Shown here: piece by piece, positions 58,836 through 64,000 of the stretch
Layout: the number at the start of each line of letters is the position of its first letter
How positions within the stretch are numbered: the stretch's first letter is position 1
Source of the DNA: Antilocapra americana
Lineage: Eukaryota; Chordata; Mammalia; Artiodactyla; Antilocapridae
Assembly (NCBI GenBank): GCA_007570785.1
Contig: ML660777.1
Location: 8,568,734-8,632,733, forward strand
Direction: 5' to 3'
DNA length: 64,000 nucleotides
Notes under the pieces: model-generated
Seen by the model: the letters and a program-made list of their open reading frames with translations, nothing else
Database searches by the model: none
Told to the model about the DNA's origin: nothing
Position numbers and translations under genes: made by a program

Positions 58836-61197
58836 TCTTATAGGAGTATAACAGTCTAAACCTTAAATGTACAGCCTGATGAAGTTTTATTAAGTGACCA
58901 TATCTCTGTAACCACCACCCAATAGACTAGAGCAATAGACTTTTACCAGAACCAAAGAATTCCCCAGTCCCCCACCAAGAGGTAATCACTATTCTGATGT
59001 CTATCACAAGATTTTAGATCCTTTTTTGACTGTTCTGTGAATGGAATCAAACAGTGTGCATTCATGTGTATCTGACTTTTGTACAATATTATGTATGTAA
59101 GATAAATCCATGTATCAATAAAATTTTCCATTGTTAGTGTTATACTAAAAAAATATTAATTCAACAGCTCAGGATATATTAGTGTTGATATGAGTTTTCA
59201 GCTATTAACAAAAATATAGCCATGAACACATTTCTGTTGGAAATATATTGAAAAATGAAAATGTTACTTCACTGAATGTGAAAATGGTCAACTTTAGTAA
59301 TGTCAAGGAGTTCTCCAAAGTAGTCATGCTGACTTAAACTACCATTTATCTACTAGAGTTTCAACTTTTTTTTTTTTAATCTTTGCTTATGTTTGGTATC
59401 TTCAGGGCTTTTGTTGGCTCATTTCAATTTTAGCCTTTTCAGTGGGTAGCTAGTAGATGCTCATTGTGGTTCTTATTTGCATTTCTCTGATGATTAATGA
59501 TGTTGAAGAGCTTTTTATATGCTTGTTAGTCAATTGTGTGTTCCCTTATGGAAAGTACTTCCTAAAATTTTTGCTGATTTTTAATTGGATTAACTGCTTT
59601 CTTTCTGAGCTTTTGGATTTCTTAGCATGTTCTGTATACAAGTGCTTTGTTGGATATATGTGTTACAGATAGAATCTCCTTCTCTGTGGTTTGCTTTTTT
59701 TCATGATATTAAAGATTTTTTGCTTGAAAATCTATTTAAATAGAATATTTTAAAACATTTTAAATTGGCAATATTTTCTTAATTGAGGGCTTTTCTGTAC
59801 TTGGTTGAAGAATCCTTTGCCTGTCCCAAATTAAGCATTTTTCTTAAATTTTCTTCTAGAAGTTATATAGATTTATGGTAAACAAACAGATTGTTTTGAT
59901 ATGGAATTTATTTGAAGGTATGAGGTTTTCTCCCCGCCAGTTAGATGCTCAGTTGATTTTACACCTCTTATTTAAAAGATCATGTACCATTTTGTTCCAT
60001 TGGAAATTTTGTCATATATTAGGTAAATTTGTTTGATCAATACTGCTCTATATTGATTCCTTATAAAGTTTAAAATCAACACAGGTACGCTCTCTAGCTT
60101 TGGTCTTATTCTTCTTTGAGACTATTTTAGCTTTCTCTTGTCCTTTACATTTTCATGTATATTTCCATAATACATTTATCACTTTTCTCAAAATTTCCTT
60201 TTGAAAAAAGGTTGAGATTTTGATTGGAATTGCAGTGACTCTTTAGATCAAGTGGTAGAGAACTGCTTTTTTTGTTATTTTCATAATACTGAGCCATTTA
60301 ATCCTTGAATATAGAATACCCTTCCACTTATTTAGCTATATTAGTTTTATAGATTTCAACATAGAAATATTTCTCTTCTTTAATAAGATTTATTCCTTGC
60401 TGTTTATTAAATATATCATAACATATTTTTAATTAAAAAATTTTAAATAAAATCAATGTAAAATTTGAATAAAATATATAAAATTTAAAAAAAATTTAAT
60501 GTCAGAGTATAAAAATATCACTTTAATTAATTAATTCTGTTGAAGTATTACTTACATAACATAAAGTACACCAATTCTATATAAAATATAGTTTGATGAA
60601 TTTTGTACTATTTTACATTCTCACTTTTAGCAAAAAACAGTTCTTTTTCCATAACAATATTATCAGTCTTTTAAACTCTAACCATTAGGGTAACTGAGTA
60701 ATTGTATTAATTTAATTTTAATTTTAATACCCTAGATGAGTGCAGACATTGTGTCATTTCACATGTTTATTGGCCATTTGTAAATTCTCTAAGTTTTTGA
60801 AATTTTTCAAAAAAATTTAATTACTTCTATTATTATTATTATCTTATTATATGCAAACATATACACACATATCTATATATATACACACATATATATCTAT
60901 TAGCTTTGAATATGATTTTAAATGTAAGATTCCTGTAAATGTCATTTATCACATTCAACAAATTCTCTAGTCCTAGTTTGCTGAGAATGGTGTTTTGTTT
61001 TTAAACATGTGGGTGATGAATTTTATGAAATACTTTTTTCTAGGAGATGATCTAGAATTGTCTCCTTTATTCATTGAATATGATTGATATCCAAATATTG
61101 CATTGACTTTGAATTCATGCAGTGAACTCCACATGGTAATAATACTTTATCCTTTTTAATTTGGATTTAATTTGATGAAATTTTGTTAAATATAGTT

Positions 61198-61385
61198 TCA
61201 TCTGATGGCTCAGATGGTAAAGAATCTGCTTGCAATGCAGGAGACCTGGGTTTGGAAGATCCCCTGGAGAAAGAAATGGCAATCCATTCCAGTATTCTTG
61301 CCTGGAGAATTCCATAGACCAAGGAGCCTGGCAGCCTATAGTCGATAAGTTTACAAAGAGTCAGACTTGAGTGACTTTCACTTTC
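61198..61385 (+). mobile_element. Bov-tA SINE inserted in the old L1
   Basis: A nearly full element with a degraded head ('tctgatggctcagatggta') and a short deletion of the B-box region, ending in 'gacttgagtgactttcactt'. Confidence 0.9.
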
Positions 61386-61454
61386 ATATTCATTGTGTAT
61401 ACTGAAATATATATTTCCCTTCTGTATTATCTGTTTTAGGTTTTATTTTCGGAG

Positions 61455-61675
61455 TGATCAGTTCAGTTCAGTCATTCAGTCAAGTCTGACTCTTTGCGAC
61501 CCCATGGACTGCAACATGCCAGGCTTCCCTGTCCATCACGAACTCCCAGAGCTTGCTCAAACTCATGTCTGTCCAGTTGGTGATGCCATCCACACATCTG
61601 ATCCTCTACTGTCCCCTTCTCCACCTGCCTTCAATCTTTCCCTGCATCAGGGTCTTTTTCCAATAGTCAGTTCTC
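61455..61675 (-). mobile_element. BovB 3' end inserted in the old L1
   Basis: It starts with CAGTTCAGTTCAG and ends at 'ccaatagtcagttct'. L1 sequence resumes about 30 bp later. Confidence 0.9.
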
Positions 61676-62465
61676 ATAAAATGAGTTGCAACATGTTTCC
61701 CCTTCTTTGATTTTCTGAAGGACTTAGTGTATGATTAGTAAATGTTCCTAAAATATTTAATAGAATTCAGTGAAGCCTTTGGGGTTTCTTTGTAGAAAGA
61801 TTTTAAAATATACACTTCCTTTTAATAGATGTAGGTCTATTGGACGTTTTCCTTTTGTCTTGTGTCAGAGCTAGCAATTTGTATGTTTCAAGGAACTTGC
61901 CATTTTTTTTTCTCATTTCACATGTATTGGGAAAAATTTGTTCACAGTATTCCATAATTTGCCTGTGCATGAATAGCGTATTTGTAGTGGCTTTCTCTCT
62001 CTCATTTTTAATATTGGTAACTAGTGTTTTCCCTGAACTTTTCTTCTTCAACCATTCTAGCTAGACATTTGTTTCTTTTTTTTTCCCCAGAAAAAATAAT
62101 ATGTTTTTGACTTAATTGATTTTCTCTATTGTTTGCTGGTTTTTTCAATTCATTCATCAGACTGGAACCCTGCACCATCACTCCCAATTACAAAACCAAG
62201 CAGTTAAAGATTAGGACAATAGAGTCACAGATTCAGCGTCTGATGTATATTCCTGAGTTGTTTTGTAGATATTATAACTTCCATCATAGAAAAAAGCTAA
62301 CTGCATTATGATCAGACTGTAACCATTACATATGGTTCTTTAACTTGAGCAGTACTGGACCTGTGGCTAGCTAGCATAATTCCAAAAACTGGCCTAAAGA
62401 GAATGAGATTAACATTATTGCTCATAATCTATATCTTTGTGAGTATCAAAACAATCGTAGCTTTT

Positions 62466-62837
62466 AAGCAGTCAATGAAAAGAATAGAGGAAAACAATAG
62501 AATGGGAAAGACTAGAGATCTCTTCAAGAATATTATAGATACCAAGGAAACATTTCATGTACAGATGGGCACAATAAAGGACAAAAACAGTATGAATCTA
62601 ACAAAAGCAGAAGACATTAAGAAGAGGTGGCAAGAATACATAGAGGAACTACACAAAAGAGATCTTAATAAACCAGATAACCAGGATGGTGTGATCACTC
62701 ACCTAGAACCAGACATCCTGGAACGTGAAGTCAAGTGGGCCTTAGGAAGTACCACCATGAATAAATCTAGAAGTGATGGAATTCCAGCTGAGCTATTTCA
62801 AATCCTAAAAGATGATGCTGTGAAGGTGCTGCACTAA
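62466..62837 (+). pseudogene. BovB ORF linker fragment
   Basis: The open frame (start codon at 62403, outside the similarity) includes ENNRMGKTRDLF, KRWQEYIEELHKRDL and SDGIPAELFQILKDDAVKVLH, the conserved region just before the RT of RTE-type LINEs. It ends at a stop where intact copies continue. Confidence 0.82.
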
Positions 62838-63690
62838 ATATGCCAGAAAATATGGAAAACTCAGCAGAGGCCACAGGACTGGAAAATGTCAGTTTTCATT
62901 CCAATCCCAAAGAGAGGCAAGGCCAAAGAATGTTCAAACTGCTGCACAATTGCCTTCATCTCACATGCTGGCAAAGTAATGTTCAAAATTCTCCAAACCA
63001 GGATTCAATACTATGTGCACCAAGAACTCCAGATTTTCAAGCTGGAGTTAGAAAAGGCAGAGGAATCAGAGATGAAATTGCCAACATCCATTGGATCACA
63101 GAAAAAACAACAGAATTTCAGAAAAAACATCTACTTTGCTTTATTGACTACACTAAAGACTTTGACCATGTGGTTCACAACAAACTGTGGAAAATTCTTC
63201 AAGAGATGGGAATACCAAACCACCTTACCTGCCTCCTGAAAATCTGTATGCAGGTCAGGAAGCAACAGTTAGAACCAGACATGGAACAATGGACTATTTC
63301 CAAATTGGGAAAGGAGTATGTCAAGGCTGCATATTGTCACCTTGCTTATTTAACTTATATGAAGAGTACATCATGAGAAACGCTGAGCTGGATGAAGCAC
63401 AAGCTGGAATCAAGATGGCCAGGAGAAACATCAATAACCTCAGGTATGCATATGATACCACCCTTATGGCAGAAAGCGAAGAAGAACTAAAGAGCCTCTT
63501 GATGAAAGTAAAAGAGGAGAGTGAAAAACCTGGCTTAAAACTCAACATTCAGAAAACTAAGATCATGGCATATGGTCCCATCACTTCATGGAAAAAAGAT
63601 GGAAAAACAATGGAAACCATGACAGACTTTATCTTCTTGGGCTCCAAAATCACTGCAGATGGTGACTGCAGCCATGAAATTAAAAGATGC
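62466..63690 (+). mobile_element. BovB LINE, interrupted by an L1 at its right side
   Basis: Similarity begins near 'atagaggaaaacaatagaat' and proceeds through the linker and reverse transcriptase to 'gccatgaaattaaaagatgc', where it breaks off mid-ORF against L1 sequence. The rest of the BovB should reappear beyond the L1, outside the window. Confidence 0.93.
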
Positions 63691-63693
63691 TAA
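63187..63693 (+). pseudogene. BovB reverse-transcriptase fragment with damaged catalytic motif
   Basis: A 168-codon frame contains motif B (GKGVCQGCILSPCLFN, residues 42-57) and motif C as YAYD at residues 87-90, with Tyr in place of the first catalytic Asp (codon 63451-63453). It is followed by the complete ESEEELKSLLMKVKEE and KLNIQKTKIM segments missing from the 12.4-kb copy. The preceding RT part is in another frame (62840-63376), so the ORF is broken by frameshift as well. Confidence 0.88.
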
Positions 63694-64000
63694 TATACAA
63701 GCAACTCCTGCAGCTCAATTCCAGAAAAATAAATGACCCAATCAAAAAGTGGGCCAAAGAACTCAACACACATTTCTCCAAAGAAGACATAAAAATGGCT
63801 AACAAACACATGAAAAGATGCTCAACATCACTTATTATCAGAGACATGCAAATCAAAACCACAATGAGGTACCACTTCACACCAGTCAGAATGGCTGCCA
63901 TCCAAAAGTCTACAAGCAATAAATGCTGGAGAGGATGTGGAGAAAAGGGAAACCTTTTACACTGTTGGTGGGAATGCAAACTAGTACAGCCACTATGGAG
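63691..64000 (+). mobile_element. L1 ORF2 C-terminal region, open to window edge
   Basis: From 63691 to the edge one frame is open for about 103 codons. It starts [17 protein letters not shown] and ends with the Cys/His knuckle of ORF2p: C-x3-C-x7-H-x4-C in [19 protein letters not shown]. It is a 5'-truncated L1 that landed in the BovB ORF, and its 3' end lies outside the window. The minus-strand 99-codon frame here is its shadow. Confidence 0.9.

Larger units (their letters stand above)
58840..62150 (-). mobile_element. Long decayed L1 (L1M-type), interrupted by younger repeats
   Basis: Reading left to right the sequence follows reversed L1 from the 3' UTR ('tgtgaatggaatcaaacagt') through ORF2: 'atttgcatttctctgatgat', 'gattggaattgcagtgactc', 'cctagtttgctgagaatggt', 'caaggaacttgccatt', 'tattggtaactagtgttttc'. 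Stops are frequent. An extra 3' UTR-like piece at 60530-60660 may be another L1 inserted in it. The part beyond about 62150 is unclear. Confidence 0.75.

Overview
The window looks like ordinary nuclear DNA of a ruminant, probably a bovid. The evidence is its transposon mix: eleven pieces of the BovB (RTE-type) LINE, about twenty tRNA-Glu-derived Bov-tA SINEs, two SINEs of the cetacean-hippo-ruminant (CHR) type, and L1 elements with ruminant-type 3' ends, on top of old mammalian repeats (MIR, L2, L1M, MER5A, MaLR-like LTRs). Base composition is AT-rich and CpG-poor. I found no host protein-coding gene, no free-standing tRNA or rRNA gene, no CRISPR array and no bacterial-style operon. Almost every open frame above 100 codons is either a retroelement fragment or the antisense or accidental translation of one. 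This is intergenic or deep intronic sequence, and the family names come from recognition of the sequence, not from a database search.

Layout. 0-8 kb: the 5' end of a truncated minus-strand L1 whose ORF2 frame is open to the window edge, then MIRs, a BovB 3' end and three SINEs in old L1 and LTR remnants. 8-10.7 kb: no recognisable feature. 10.8-13.6 kb: two plus-strand BovB copies with a minus-strand L1 3' end between them, the best dated cluster by target-site duplications (TSDs). 14-22 kb: mostly unassigned DNA with MIRs and SINEs. 22.3-25.3 kb: L1 3' ends interrupted by CHR, BovB and Bov-tA insertions. 25.3-35.6 kb: repeat-poor, with a small CpG cluster at 29.5 kb. 35.7-36.4 kb: a SINE nested in a SINE beside an AT/TG tract.

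37.4-44.6 kb: BovB pieces, a Tigger/pogo-like DNA transposon with a transposase C-terminus, MER5A, L2, an LTR remnant and an old L1. 45-49.3 kb: SINEs and the longest BovB (2.1 kb, minus), which is split by a SINE at its reverse-transcriptase YADD codons. 51-57.4 kb: a dense SINE/BovB zone that includes a 5'-inverted L1. 57.4-64 kb: a long decayed L1 on the minus strand, then a plus-strand BovB interrupted by a young L1 that runs off the right edge.

Nothing here forms a gene system. The value of the window is its insertion history: many insertions carry readable TSDs, so their order, truncation and inversion can be reconstructed. No previously undescribed functional system is supported. The items most worth a second look are the two edge L1s with open ORF2 frames, the 5'-inverted L1, the SINE composites, the pogo-like transposase tail with a PCNA-binding-type motif, and the CpG cluster at 29.5 kb.
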